Shown: positions 37,756 through 50,303 of the stretch, piece after piece | Numbering within the stretch: position 1 is the stretch's first letter | Layout: the number at the start of each line of letters is the position of its first letter | From: Streblospio benedicti | Lineage: Eukaryota > Annelida > Polychaeta > Spionida > Spionidae | Assembly: GCA_019095985.1 (NCBI GenBank) | Contig: CM032662.1 | Span: 3,706,723 to 3,770,722 of the forward strand | DNA length: 64,000 bases | Direction: 5' to 3' | Position numbers and translations under genes: made by a program | Notes under the pieces: generated by a model | Seen by the model: only the letters and a program-made list of their open reading frames with translations | What the model was told of the DNA's origin: nothing | Database searches by the model: none

Positions 37756-38760
37756 TATTTCAGTCAAGTATGTGTCTCTTTTTGCCACGTGTCACATGAC
37801 ATGTCACAACATGGCGACCACGTGCGTTTGTTTATTGGCGACCAGACGAGAAAAGACTCGAATCGCGGAACCCGAGTCGATATTATGTGTCTAAAAAACA
37901 ACGTCAAAACAGTGCTCAGCCCGCTAGATAAACACTGACGTAATTCTAGCTCCGCCAGAACGTCGGCCGTAACTCTAGAACGTCTGGCGTCTAAACGTTA
38001 CGGAAATTTAACTACCAGTTAATGCGAACTGGGCGCGGGGAAAGTGACAGTTTTCATCAACAAACTCCGGCCCGGAGATCGTAATCTGGCTAGCTATTCT
38101 AGACGCCTCTTACTAGCGCACTCTTGGCTGGATTATCTCTGGTTTACTAGGCTGAGAGACTTGTCAAAAAGCCATATGTTTTTAGCAAACATCCCAGCGT
38201 GGTCTCTCACGCAGATGTTAACTTACAAATGTAGATATCTGCTAAGTGAAACATGCGACAAGATGTTTATACTCAACAAATATCTGCTTCTTCCTTTCTG
38301 TTTCATTAAAACAAATAAGAGTAGTCGCAAATATTTTAAAGAAACGTACGATTATCAGCTAATCACCTTTCAAATAGACCCATATTCTATGTTGATGGAG
38401 CATATTGATGACAAAAGAATTCTTATGTGCATCATAAAGCTGCATTCTAATCCTTAAAGTAAATCACACCTGTGTGATTGAACATAATCTGATGTGATGT
38501 GAATGTAGCATGGTAAAACAGGATGAATAAAGTTGGTGTGAATGATATAGTTTCACTGTAGAAACCATAAATGACCATTTACTATATTCTTGAACTGGAT
38601 CCCTCTAATCAAAATATGAAAACTCCTGATGGGGACATTTCCATGTATTTCCAACTTAGACCATCTCTACATTTTTCTGCAAGTATTAAACCACACAAGA
38701 CAATAGTGTGGAGTCTTATAGTTCAGTAGTTGGTTTAGGGGCAATGCACTGTATTGTCAC

Positions 38761-38913
38761 AGCTGAAGACAGGTTATATCAAGTGGCCCTCACGGGACTC
38801 GAACTCGCGACCCCAAAGCTGTGAGACCAGAATGATACCATCATCCAAAACAGGGCCACTCTAGTATGTAGTTAGGAAGCTTCGGGTTGTAAAACCTGTC
38901 TTCAGCTATGTCA
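38761..38913 (-). repeat. tRNA-like sequence between inverted repeats
   Basis: Fifteen-base inverted ends AGCTGAAGACAGGTT and AACCTGTCTTCAGCT bracket a minus-strand sequence with paired GGCCCT/AGGGCC arms and a T-loop/B-box-like GAGTTCGAGTCCC. The stems carry mismatches, so it is not a working tRNA. Related sequence lies at 26144-26203. Confidence 0.6.
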
Positions 38914-39411
38914 ATTCAGTGGTAGGAGCTTTCTATCTTTACAGAAAAGAGAGAAATAGAGAAAGAGAATAAAATTGAGTTCACAAGCACTGTTGGGAAA
39001 AACTCATTAGAATACATCACACCATGAATAAAACAAACAAATGCACAACATTTGCCAAATGCAAATGAAACATTGGGTCGAGTGTTACCACAAGATGCCC
39101 CTTGACAGAGGCTACGGAGTGTTACCTCTGACAATAATCAGGGCTGAAAGTGGCGAAACGCGACCCGCAAAGTTCTCCTCGTTTCACGGAGCAGCGAATA
39201 GTTTATGACGTGCGGCTTATTTTTCTATCTCGTCTGATGCGCCCGAGCTTGTAAACACGGGAACAGTGTAGCAGAATTATTCATGTGTGTTTGTTGCTCC
39301 ACAGCTGAGAGAAGTGATTTGATAGGAAAGTCTGCGCTAATGCAATAACTTCCAGCATCATTTGTCATCAAGCGCTGTCCATGAACCGCCGCCTTGCCCC
39401 CTGGACACCTT

Positions 39412-39613
39412 ATTAGGTGCAGGTCATTGGGTTGAAAGAGTGAGTGAGTGATTGTGTGAGTGATTGTGTGAGTGATTAAGATAGTGTGCTGAATGTGGAA
39501 CTATGTGAGAATGATCAATCGATCCATAAGTGTGCCAACGACCTGGTGTAAATTGTAAAATAGAGAGAGCAATAACTGAATCACGACTATAAGCAACCAT
39601 ATTTACATTCATG
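39412..39613 (+). mobile_element. tRNA-headed SINE (body and tail only)
   Basis: GGTCATTGGGTTGAAAGAGT, a stretched GTGAGTGATT repeat, CCAACGACCTGGTGTAAATT and a CACGACTATAAGCAACC tail. Head missing, as in 5'-truncated insertions. Confidence 0.8.
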
Positions 39614-39665
39614 ATATGAGATGAACCCACCAATGTGGAGCTGAAATGTGCACGCCATTACATTA

Positions 39666-39876
39666 CAGTAGAACCTCTCTATTAGGACCACCGTTGGGAC
39701 CAGAGCTATGCGGTCTCAATACAAAGGTGGTCTCTATACAGAGGCTCATTTGGTAGCTTTATGAAGGCGTTGGACTGTGAAAAGTGGCCCTATTACAGAG
39801 GTGGTCTCACTAGAGAGGTGGTCTCATTATAGAGGTGGTCTCAATACAGAGGTCGTCCTAATTGGAGATTCAACTG
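39666..39876 (-). mobile_element. MITE, CAGTAGAACCTC family, expanded interior
   Basis: 211 bp with CAGTAGAACCTC at the left and GGAGATTCAACTG at the right, TA flanks. The interior has an extra run of three GGTGGTCTC units at 17-bp spacing plus a diverged fourth, which makes it the longest copy here. Confidence 0.85.
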
Positions 39877-40840
39877 TACGTGGTTCCAGAGGCGGTTGTT
39901 TGTATGTTCGCCTGATTGGGCCAGTTACTGCAGAAAGTGCCTCTAATTGCTTGTTATTTCACCCAGCAAGGGCTCAGTATGGAGGAGGAGGTTCTTGCTA
40001 ATTTCCACCCGGCTCCTATTATGTTTATAGTCAAATTAAATAAGTGTAAGTGTTTGTAGGTTTGTAGTTGGTGTTTCACTCGACTTCCCAACACTCGCCA
40101 GTTTGCTGAATGCAACACGGTTTCAAGGGGATGCTCTGCTTCCATGTACTTGCACATTTTGTGTTACGCTCTTTTAACATTCTTAATCATTGAGAGTTGA
40201 TTTTTCCATGAATCTATGACGCTTCTATAACAAGGCAATGAAATGATGAGACTTGAGCGCTGACTCACTCTGTGCCGTAACAGGTTTATCCCTAATTACC
40301 ACAAACTGTAATCCTATTTGTGGTGCTGGGGGGAGGTGAGACAGACATGGGGGCGGGGGGGGGGGGCAATGAGACAGACAAAGGGGGGCGTTTCCTGCCC
40401 CGAGGGAGCATGCGCGAGTAACTGGGTTAACTACGTCACGCCGTAACTACGTAACTACGTGACGCCCGGCGAGTCATGCAGGTCTGTGGGACTAGATGGT
40501 TTGTCAGCACCGGGCGAGTCACCGAATACACACATCGTAAACCCGGTGAATGTTGAGACATGGCCGGCAGACTGGGGCTTTGAGAGAAGTATTTGCTGTC
40601 ACGAGACTCTTCAAAGTACACCACACCCGCAGAAAACTGAAGGCCTGTTCACTTGTATTTCAAAGAATTTGTGAGGTCATGTCATCAAAAGTAAACGCAT
40701 TACTGACAATACCCATTGATAAAATTAGCCAAGCTATGTCATTTAGGTTGGCAAATTGACTAGCCCCAGTCTCCCACGCTAACATCTCTATTGTGTCCTC
40801 ACCGCCCCGCATGTATATTCATAAAGATGCACCTGGAATA

Positions 40841-40915
40841 CAGTGTAACCTCCTTATATAGACCATCCAGTAGTGACTACCATACAGATGCTTTCTCTAT
40901 ATGCAGGTTCACATT
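40841..40915. mobile_element. MITE, CAGTAGAACCTC family (short, degenerate)
   Basis: CAGTGTAACCTCC then TATAGACCATCC and an ATATGCAGGTTC right end. Confidence 0.5.
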
Positions 40916-41046
40916 AGCCTCTTTATGTAGAATTGAGAGAACCTGATATGCAGCGTACGGTCTCATCATTTTATTAAATTATAATACTCCTCTGCAACAT
41001 TACACAAAACATAAAACATAAACGTCTACAAAAATTCAAAGTTCAA

Positions 41047-41120
41047 ACAGTTTTCGAGAACAATAGTCTCTTTTTCAATGTGTTTCAATTGAAAAGAAGA
41101 CTATAGTTCTCGAAAACTGT
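41047..41120. repeat. 74-bp hairpin, pre-miRNA-sized
   Basis: Arms of 30 bp (ACAGTTTTCGAGAAC at left, GTTCTCGAAAACTGT at right) with three mismatches and a 14-base loop. No known microRNA was recognised in it. Confidence 0.7.
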
Positions 41121-44100
41121 AATAGTAATAGAAATTGATAAAAATAATGCCTCTTTATGCATGTCGGGGATCTCGAAAAAAAAAACAGCCTTACAGCAGA
41201 GGTGGCCATACTTGTGGTGTGCACTGTATGCAGCCGCAGCACAACCCATTACCCCGTCACCGTGACAGGCGAACAACCACAACAACCACAACGTCCCCCT
41301 GCTGGCAGAGTGGCACTAATTGGCCGCAACTAGCCTTTGTCAAGGCCCAGATAACATTTAAAAAGATTGAAATTTGTGATGATTGCACTCAGAAACAGCA
41401 CCAGTCTAAATGTCTCAGCTTAGCGGATTATATGATATTTAAACATCAGTCTATTAGAGTCAGTCTAAGATATGCACATGCATGTGGACAGAGTTGTATT
41501 CTGTGTGGGTGTTTTAATATGAAGGAAATTGAATATGAATATTTAAACTCTATATCATAGCCTTTAGAAAGGCTAGGCCGCACCGCAAGCGGACTATGAC
41601 AGGCGACATCTGTACTTATGTACAGAAGCGGGTGGGCAGAGTGATTCTGGTATCAATAATCTTTTTCTGCATAAAATTTGTGTTTTTAATAGTGCTTCTG
41701 TTCAAACTACGACATCCTGTAGCATTTACTGGTGTTGTATTTGCGCTCGGCCTAACATGTACAAAAATCTAATCAAATCATGTCTTAAATCAGGCATAAA
41801 ACATGTCCATATAATAAATAAAAACGTATATATTTATTTGATGTGTATGAGCGTGATGTCATTATGGTTTAGGATTATAATTTTTTTCCCAGGTATATGT
41901 CAAGCGATAGTGTTCTATTGATTTGAATGGGGTTTGGAGTTTTTTTTTATGATATGTTGTCCATGGCTCCTATAGTAATCGGCAGACCACCTTACGACCA
42001 GGAGTACACCACTATAGTCTAGAGGGTGCATGGGGTGAAAGGCCGGCACTGATCAAATTTAGACCCCCCCCCCCGACAATATTATAAGTTGAGGTCATGT
42101 AGAACATTCATATCTATTCATATACTATAGATTAATGAGGAACTGCCAGGTTTGATATTTAACTTTTAATATTGTAGCGACATAACAAATTCATCAGAGA
42201 TTAGTAAAAGCGTTTTGGAAGTGAAATGAAAGAATTGCTACATTGAAGAAAGCAATGTTTCTGCTGCTGGAGAGTTTGATCAAACTGACAGAAGCTGAGA
42301 GTGTTTGCGGAACACTTCAGCTAAATCTGGTGAAATTATCACAGAACGGAACTGGGTCAGTCACAACGCAAACTCCGACACGAGTGCGTTGTGGATTGTC
42401 ATGTGGTCGGCAGTCTACAGTTTTGTTTTTTCTCATTACAATACATGGTTTCTTTCGTGCATTATCCGTTATGCGCGTTGCCAATAATAATAATATTGAG
42501 CACAAGGAGTTTAGAATTGTATATAGCTATAACATACATAGAGATAGAATATACCCCTCAACAAGCTAAAACGATTTAAACGGTAGACAAGTGGAAATTA
42601 TACATTAACAAGAATAGTACCAGTCAGAGCTCAATTAATATATTCGCGTATGTATTTTTGTAAGTGTCAAAGTGACATTCATGATTTCACCAAGATGTAC
42701 ACGTCTGACAAGACCAAATAAGCAACTTAGCAAATACGACCATGTATGTGCGGTAACATGCCCTCGAGAGACAAGAGCGTGTAATGTGACCACTTCAGCT
42801 GACTAATTGTTGTGGCTGACATGTTGTATTTGGACAGCGCCGAGGCTCCCACAGCGTAACCAGAAATGTAACATTCAAGGTCCACGCTACTGATAAAAGT
42901 ACCGCTGGACTTGCTTATTTGGACACCAGCTCTCTGTACTAGTTTTAAACACCTGTAAGGTTGCATAGATTGTGGAATGGCCGATCAAATTCTTGTATAC
43001 AAAATACAAAGATTTGCATGAAACTGAAAGACGGACAATAGTAGATAAAAGTCCGTTTTTTAACAACCGTCTAACTGATTATTTCTATTATCATTCTAAT
43101 GCACCGCCCATTACATAAATACACTCGGATTGATGTGTACCGATACAATCGGTTTATATACACACTATAGGCATGTATATAGGCATATTACATGCCTGTC
43201 ATATGCTCCACGGTCTTATGAGAAATGGAATATTGTGAGACAAAGGTAAAATTGATCTACCGTGAATGCAATGTTCCCCGAAGAGAACAGCAGTGGAGTT
43301 TGTCTCACAATAAGCACAGTTTTACCGCCCCACTGACTATTCTAATCCAATATAACAGCATCGATGGGAACTGCACAGTCCCCAGGGAGGGTTTTCTAAG
43401 AAACATTCACACCACGTGATGTGGACACAAATCAAGATACAAATGCTACATTTGTATCATCCTTCATTTAAGTCTCAAAATAAGTGTCAATGTAGATTAT
43501 GATCTAAAATGATTACTATATAATCGTCAAGTCTGAAATCCAAAGATATGTAAGGAGCTACGATTATAACTGAACATTGTACATCCATGTATGTTTGAGT
43601 GAGCCTTTCCCAGAAGATAGTGGAGGCAGCACCCCTCTATAGGTAAACTAACAAGTTATGGTTACAACCACATATAATAGGGGACCGTAATAGTGCAACC
43701 CATGAACCAAGGATGCAATAATATTAAAGACAAAAAGAAAAGATGAAAAAAAACCTCACATGTTACAAACTGATCTAGCGCAGTGTACAGGACAACGGAT
43801 TAAGATAATAACCATTATATCATTAAGAAAAGCATGGTGTTCATACTCATATTTGTTATTGAAAGTCTGGTAGAATAGTCTGTTTATGTTATTTATCATA
43901 GTGGGGAAAACATTTCACTCTAGGTGACAAATAAACAAACAAGCCCCCTCTAAGCACCTACAGGTCTGCCCTCCAATAGGTCACTCCCCAGTCCCAGCAT
44001 TAGTAATGGATTATCATCACACGATTATCACCTTGTTTTACTTGGGCCTTTAAAAATACTCTAAAAAACGTGTCGTGTCTAATTATTCCGTAAGTACAGT

Positions 44101-45176
44101 TTTTGCTGATAAAGTCGCAGCAAAACCTCGCTGATAGAGGATTATCTAATCTCATGACGAGTCATTAGTTAGAGCAGTGACGTCACAGTTTTACACTTTC
44201 CGCTAATCAGCAAAGTCGATGTGGTAATTGGGAGGCAAAAATCACTGCTACTTTCTGCTGCTACGACAGAAACAAAATGGGTATTCATCAGGTTCTATCT
44301 CTGTTTTTGCCAATCTTTCTACTTTTTGTGTCAGTATCTATAGCCAATTTATATCACACAGGCGTGAATTAATGCTCAATGTTAGGGTGCAGCCTGAACG
44401 CTTGGTGGTTAGAGGGTCAGTATTCCCATCCCTATATGAACTGCCGCCCGTCTCGATCTGTGTCATCTGTGCTGATCCTTCCACGTATTTCAGGTTCAAT
44501 AGACCTCTTTCAATTTTGATACTTATGGTCTTTGTACTTAAAAGAATAAAAATAAAGATAAAAATAAATACTGAATTAAGATAAAATAAAAGCCATAGCC
44601 AGGGAGGATTATAGAGATAGGTCTATGTCTAGTGTCCCAACTGTATGTTACTTGTTCTGCAATCATTACGTACTTTCATCAGGAATCAGACATATATAAG
44701 GTATACATTTTGCATAAATATCAAATTCAGAGCTAATGAAGAACCTGATACGTTTGAAGCATGTTTTAAGAACTCAAATGAGGAAGCAATTATGCGAGCA
44801 CTGCGATAGCGTTACGATAAGAGCACAGCCGATGTTCTCTTAATCCATCATCCCGTACCCGTATTTGCGGAAGTGCACATTTGAGGGTACATTTTGTCAC
44901 ATTCTTTCTTAGTGTCATCAGTACTCAAGTGTGCAAGTCATTAAAGTTATAGACCTGTTACCCCAAACATGCAGACATAGCTATGATCCAAATGCTATAT
45001 TCAATGAATATGTCCAGTTGATCAGCGGGTCTGATGCTTTGAAATGTATCAATAATAGGTTTAACACGAGTGGCTCCACTTGCACATCGTGCCATTTTGC
45101 GGATGTATTTAGAGCCCATGGATCATCAGTAACAGTCGCTTGCCCCGCTCATGACAGATCCATTTTAACGGTGGCT
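41121..45176. other. No gene seen
   Basis: AT-rich sequence with a C-run at 42063. Open frames up to 141 codons are without domains or splice context. Confidence 0.6.
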
Positions 45177-45276
45177 GGGTGGGAGGAGGGGCACTTCAGG
45201 GAACGCGATAACAAGCCAATGAAAATGAGTTTTTTGTGTGCAAAGGGGTGGGGAACGCACTTGAATCTGCCTATGT
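45177..45276 (+). mobile_element. MITE, GGCAGATCCAGG family (right-end fragment)
   Basis: AATGAAAATGAGTTTT and GAACGCACTTGAATCTGCCT match the right half of the neighbouring full copy at 45295-45427. Confidence 0.6.
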
Positions 45277-45294
45277 CCTCCCACCTACTGTCCA

Positions 45295-45427
45295 CATAGG
45301 CAGATCCAGGTTTTTTGGAAAGGTGGATGGGGCGCACTTACGGGATTTCATGAAAGCCCCTATGAAAATGAAGTATTTTGGTGGGAAAATGGGGGGGGGG
45401 CGCACTTGCCCCCTGGATCTGCCTATG
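45295..45427 (+). mobile_element. MITE, GGCAGATCCAGG family (full length)
   Basis: 133 bp with 16-bp inverted ends CATAGGCAGATCCAGG and CCTGGATCTGCCTATG. Interior has GGAAAGGTGGATGGGGCGCA and a run of ten G. Confidence 0.85.
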
Positions 45428-45878
45428 GTCGACACCCCCCTTCCCAATGCTGCACGCATATACATCACCCCCAGTCTGTCCACACACACCCAGCCAGCGC
45501 CTGCACCAGGCCCTATTGACACACACAGGAGATTTTTACGACCCTCCACTCGCCAAAGATAATGTTTGCGCCATAAAGGTGCGAATAGCGCCATAAAGCC
45601 ACCAGGACGGGCTCTTAATGTGACTTTTATATAACACTTATTGCTGATGGTCTCTTGGCCTCGATTTGAGGAGGTCATTGGGGGCTTCATCATTTGGCGC
45701 ACGCCAGCCAATAAACCCATTATCGTAACCATCTACACCCAGCTAGGAGGGCACTTTACCAGATTTAGTGCCAATTCACGGGTTAACGTATAGTATGCTT
45801 TATTGGCCCAGCAAACAAGATTTACGTTGGTCTCGCAGATAAATTAGGGCAAAAAGCGCCGCATACTGGACCTATCGG

Positions 45879-46035
45879 CAGATCCATGGAGGCCAGGGGT
45901 GCCCCGCCCCCTTTCCCCGTCAAGTTATTTCATTTTGATTTCTTGTCTTTACATATCAACGGCTATCTTTGCGGGTATGAGTTGCAGTCAGTGCGCCCAC
46001 CCACCTGCTTTAAAAAACCTAGATGTGCCAGTGTA
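45879..46035 (+). mobile_element. MITE, GGCAGATCCAGG family (degenerate)
   Basis: Starts CGGCAGATCCATGG and ends near CCTAGATGTGCCAG, with a C-rich interior. Confidence 0.5.
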
Positions 46036-46752
46036 GCCTAACTCTACTCAAATATTTGGTTCCTAAACATTAATGGACCATGCAGAGGAAAAGCTAGAAA
46101 TCCCAACATTTTAAAAAGGAAAACATAAAACAAAAGAAGTTAAACCACCCTCCATTCATCAAAGATTCTTTGATTCTAGCCACACCATATTTGCAGCTGG
46201 GATGTAACGGGGGGTGGGGGTGGGGGGCTTTCCTCATTACACACACAACCCATCATCAAGAAGCTTTATACAGTCTCAGTGCTCAACACGAGCAGATGAA
46301 CTCATACTCACTTGCTGTACGCCGCACTTAGGCCCACATCACGTGCATTATCCACTGGAAGAAGTCCCCAGTCAATCACACGCCCCACAACACACCAGCA
46401 GTGTCATAAATCCGTCACCCAAAACACCCCAACTCCTCACGCCAACATATCCATCCACTCAGTACTCCAACACCGCGATTAGGACACCATAAAATCACAC
46501 ACACAGAGTGTCCAAAGTGGCAGCGTAAATCCACTGTCTTACATATTTACAGCCGCTGTAACAATACCCTGTCCGGCTACTGTTGCTGTATCCACTGTGG
46601 CCCTTATCACCGCGCGGACCCACGCGGGGCTAGAACAGGCACGGACGCACGCACGTTTTGAGGCTGTGTCGCAAAGCAACTCAATTTTGTAAACCGCGCC
46701 GTTTTAAACCGCGCACATGTGCGCACGCAACGCAAAGTACGGTTGCGTTGTC

Positions 46753-46940
46753 CAGTAGAATTTCCCTATTTGGCTGACCATCTTTGGGATGACCAGTGTG
46801 AGTTGGTCTCAATAGAGAGGTGGTCTCCGTATGGAGGGTCATTTTGGTAGCTTTATGAAGGTTTGTCACGGTGAAAAGTGATCTTCTTATTAAAGAGGTG
46901 GTCTCTGTATAGAGATGGTCCTAATGGGAGGTTCCACCGG
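46753..46940 (-). mobile_element. MITE, CAGTAGAACCTC family
   Basis: CAGTAGAATTTCC to GGAGGTTCCACCG. Interior has GTGGTCTC units and the TTTTGGTAGCTTTATGAAGG block shared by all long copies. The right end lies 35 bp before a SINE. Confidence 0.8.
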
Positions 46941-46975
46941 AACTAGGACCCAATACTCAATACCCCCCGCCATGT

Positions 46976-47267
46976 GCTTCCGTGGCCAAGTGGATAGAGA
47001 GATGGGTTCGATTCCCGGTCGGGTCTGGTGGTGGGTGTTGAGCAAACTTACCCCTAACATGTTGCATACTGTTCCGTGGTACTTACACGTTAAATAGGTA
47101 CAGGTCAGGCGAGTGAACGCTAATGTGAGTGATTAGCACGTCTGCGTTACAGTAGCAGTGAGCGGAGTTGAGAAAGATAAAGTGCGATAAGGATGCTGCC
47201 AATGACCTGGTGTGAATACAAAGTCGCGAGAGCACTAGAATCATGACTATAAACCACTGCCAAGTCA
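46976..47267 (+). mobile_element. tRNA-headed SINE (near full length)
   Basis: The head has A-box TGGCCAAGTGG (46983) and B-box GGTTCGATTCC (47005), with the anticodon arm shortened, then GGTCGGGTCTGGTGGTGGGT. The body includes AGTGAGTGATTAGCA-type sequence, CCAATGACCTGGTGTGAAT and the tail AATCATGACTATAAACCAC. The same parts recur at 39412-39613, 56284-56576, 56775-57109 and 59361-59663. Confidence 0.85.
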
Positions 47268-47460
47268 AGTCAAGTCAAAATTCATTTATTATACTGACAC
47301 GTGGTAAGAACGTGATGTTACTTACATACAAACTTTCATACAACATACATAAATACAATTCCACCTACATATGTATATACTTAAATTAGTATCGGTTGCA
47401 AAACCACCAAACCATTAAAGGTTTATAGGTCAGTTCACAATAGCATAGTAAATGCAACAG
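47268..47460 (+). repeat. Dispersed repeat with AGTCAAGTCAAAATTCATTT end, copy 1
   Basis: Starts with AAGTCAAGTCAAGTC, ATTCATTTATTATACTGAC, and later TTTATAGGTCAGTTCAC. It shares these blocks in order with 18596-18770. The AT-rich end looks like the 3' end of a non-LTR element, but no reverse transcriptase is present. Confidence 0.55.
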
Positions 47461-48113
47461 GTGAGGAATAAAGCCAAGTCTTTAGAAGATTACTAAAACC
47501 TTATTAGAACAAGTAAATAATGAATTTAGAGCTGTTCTAACTGCTCCGTGACCCTGTGTAGGGCCGTGCTATCAACCCGCATATTGATACTGCCTGATAA
47601 GGCGCATGTTGACGCAGCTCTCACCGAACTTGTCACTGTCCTGACGGCGGCCAACGGGTGCATTGTGATCTGTTTTTATTTCTCGAGTGGCGCTGTCACC
47701 ACTCGGTGCGCTGTATCAGTTTTGCCGGTATATTTGCATATCGGCGACATGTTTGTACTATTTACACGTCGGGAATTTGGAATATGCGGGGGCTATTTTT
47801 ATTTGAGGGTTTGAGGTGAAGTTTTGAATTTTCAATGTATTTCGCAGTAGTTTGTCCTCACGAGGGTAGAACGCTTGTTGAGACCAATGAATAAATTGTG
47901 TGCCACGAGACTTTCTTTTAATGCAATCACAGTTTTAATGAAAGTTCTTATGTCTACACTTGTCTTATTGTCCTTAAATAGCACATGTCTAAATCCTAGT
48001 CAAAATGACACGATCTTTTGTTGTGCTTTTTGCGCTATTTTATGTGGTTGTGGGGTGGGGTGATCCCTGGATCTGTTTATGGTTTGAGATCACAATAGCT
48101 GCTGTTTTCAACT

Positions 48114-48291
48114 ATTGTAGAATCTCCCATTAAAACCACCTATACAACGAGAACACCTGTATAGTAAGATAGTTTTGCACGGCCCTAAACCTTCACAAAA
48201 CAACCAAAATCAACCTCCATAAAACTACCACGTCTCTATGGAGACCACGAGTAATCAATCACCAGTCCCACGGATATAGACAGATTCTACC
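48114..48291 (+). mobile_element. MITE, CAGTAGAACCTC family (diverged)
   Basis: TTGTAGAATCTCCC to CAGATTCTACCCC. Same order of interior blocks with many substitutions, so an older copy. Confidence 0.65.
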
Positions 48292-48816
48292 CCATGTGAG
48301 TTCTTTTACGGCTTTAACCCCATCACACGGAGTACGCCTGACACAGTTGTCCGTGAGATGCCCGTATCACCGGGCCCGCCACGGACACCGGAGCGAATTA
48401 ATCTACATGATAAACTCCGCGGCGCGCGGTCATTAGAGGCATTTATATGATAGCGGTGTTTGCCGGCTGTCAGATAGACAGAGGAAATGAGGATGGCCGG
48501 GGGACGAGTGCGTGTGATTCTAACATGGCGTGATGCGGAGTGCGGGGTACGGTACGACGGGCAGCAAAGGCCACCCCGGGCAGCCAGACCGTCTTTGGCA
48601 GTCCAGAATCTTCATAAAGACACCACTTCTGGCTGTTATTTGTGTATGTGTGACCAGAATCGGTCAATGGCATGCACATGGTCGGTCTGCGAAAATCTCA
48701 TGCAACCTGCATACATAGTAGGATTGTTTGTTAGGACTGGCAGTGGTTTTATGATGGGAGACTTTGCGAGCCACCACCTGGCCCCGTCAAAGCGAGGCTG
48801 GCTGGTCGAGTCTCAT

Positions 48817-48860
48817 GAATAAAGTACTTATATAAACAAACTTCTTACTCTGGTGCGACA
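48817..48860 (+). repeat. Copy 1 of a 44-bp direct repeat shared with the 5' flank of the orphan receptor gene
   Basis: Runs from GAATAAAGTACTTAT to GGTGCGACA and matches 51255-51298 with one mismatch in 44 bases. The second copy is 49 bases upstream of the receptor start codon. This copy lies beside the inverted 3' gene fragment at 49077-49162. Confidence 0.85.
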
Positions 48861-49076
48861 CACAGATAAAGACTTCATAGTACCCTTAAAACAAAACAAA
48901 AACAAACAAACAGTTAAAAACTCATATTTATAATATAAAACGCTAGTTATGCAATCTGACGACAATATTACAGAATGTTGAACCAATCATTACATTGGCA
49001 GTGGCACTATTGCAAATATGAAATTTATTAAATAAAATGCCCTTTGATAAAGCTTAACATATTCAATGAATTGAAT

Positions 49077-49162
49077 TACCGTTAAGTCTTTTTAATGTGG
49101 TTGTTTTTGAAGCAGTAGTTGTAGATGATCTTGAAGTAGTTGCACGTGGTTTTGCAGTAGTT
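49077..49162 (-). pseudogene. 3' end of a paralogue of the 51347-52819 membrane protein gene, inverted
   Basis: The reverse complement of this 86-base stretch matches the last codons, stop and first 3' bases of the gene at 51347-52819 (about 52737-52825) with two or three differences, one of them a single-base loss just before the stop. It encodes the same proline/threonine-rich C-terminal repeats. Nothing else of the gene is recognisable beside it, so it is a fragment and not a working copy. It lies in inverted orientation 2.2 kb upstream of the intact gene and 0.2 kb from a directly repeated copy of that gene's 5' flank (48817-48860), which points to a duplicated and rearranged locus. Confidence 0.8.
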
Positions 49163-50303
49163 TATTACTTTCAACGAATAAATATTCTTTTTTTAAACTT
49201 CTAAGCTTTCACACAGACATAGGGCTTCGTCATACTGTCAATGTCAAACATACTAGTCCGAGTAATACTACAGGATTAACAAGTTGTTGTTTGCCTTAGC
49301 CCCCCCCCCCCCTTCCTCTCTCTTCTACTGGTTACATGTGTTAGATGTTACACGTTGTTCCTCACACTAGGGAGGTTACATCAGCTGTGCTTTGAACAGC
49401 ATCATTTCAGCTTCCCTCGTAGACTATCAAACTTTGGATGTAAGAAGTGTGGGTCGTACACCCAGAGGTCGTACAGCAGACGCACTAGGAAATACGATGA
49501 TTGAGCCGCACACTCGCGATATCCGAATATGATAGCTAATTTTTGAGTACAGCATGCTCAAAGTTCACGTGCGATCACAATTCAACCTACATCATAAGAG
49601 ATCTGTCGTGCGAGCAGACCTCTGAAATGTTTCACCAGAGCCTGCATTATCAGTTTATTCCTTTTGTGACGTGATTCCTAATTTTACGTCGTTTCATTGT
49701 GTTTTACTGAATTGTAGTTGTTCAGCATCGTAGAACTATTTATACCATCTGGATATGGACTGCTCTCAGCGTTATAACCATATAAAAGTGTAAACAGAGT
49801 CTGTAAATCTTCTGACTGCCCCACTTGACCTAATTCAAATCTTTGGATGAAAAAGCCTGTGCTTGGTCAGAATTTTTAATGAGCAATAGTTATGCTTCAC
49901 AGGTCATATCTTGACATCTGACACTCAGAGTGAGCTATGCCATTTTTTTGTAAACCGCCTTGATCGGCCCACCGTGGAAATAAGTTGCTACTTGCTAGAT
50001 AGTCTTTATGTATTAAACTTAATCTTGGTGTTAATCGAAATCTTTATCATGAGGTATATCTTCACCTTTTTTCACGATTACGCATTTGTAACTTTTTCAG
50101 CATCACATTACTCCATACTCAGAATTTCTCAAGTTCAGTATCATTATTTTTATATTTTTTGTCACCTCTGTATGTTGAACCAATAACATTATTATTTTTT
50201 ATGTATGTATTAACAGATATATATATATTTTTGTTTGCCATATTAATGATATTGAATGAAATCAATCTCAGCCTCAATCTTACAAATCCTAACAACTTCC
50301 GTA

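Larger units (their letters stand above)
34168..38760. other. No gene seen apart from repeats and sites listed
   Basis: Includes C-run at 35698, the CRE/E-box palindrome, an ACGT cluster at 37930-38000 and a 137-codon open frame at 38044-38457 with no recognisable domain. Confidence 0.6.

Noticed and set aside
38044-38457. 137-codon open frame
   Set aside because: No recognisable domain, AT-rich and without supporting signals. Kept only as a note.
38777-38840. Functional tRNA gene
   Set aside because: T-stem and acceptor mismatches and position inside inverted repeats point to a derived element.
41135-41560. 141-codon open frame
   Set aside because: No domain; begins inside simple-sequence DNA beside a hairpin.
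45271-45732. 153-codon open frame on minus
   Set aside because: Runs through a MITE and its G-run; composition is that of the repeat.
46319-46361. 43-nt splice-bounded segment on minus (donor CAA|GTGAGT)
   Set aside because: Weak acceptor and short length; only one of three frames is open and no product is recognised.
49411-49505. Peptide with CKKCG and Arg/Ser-rich end on plus
   Set aside because: Short, no start and no supporting splice context.
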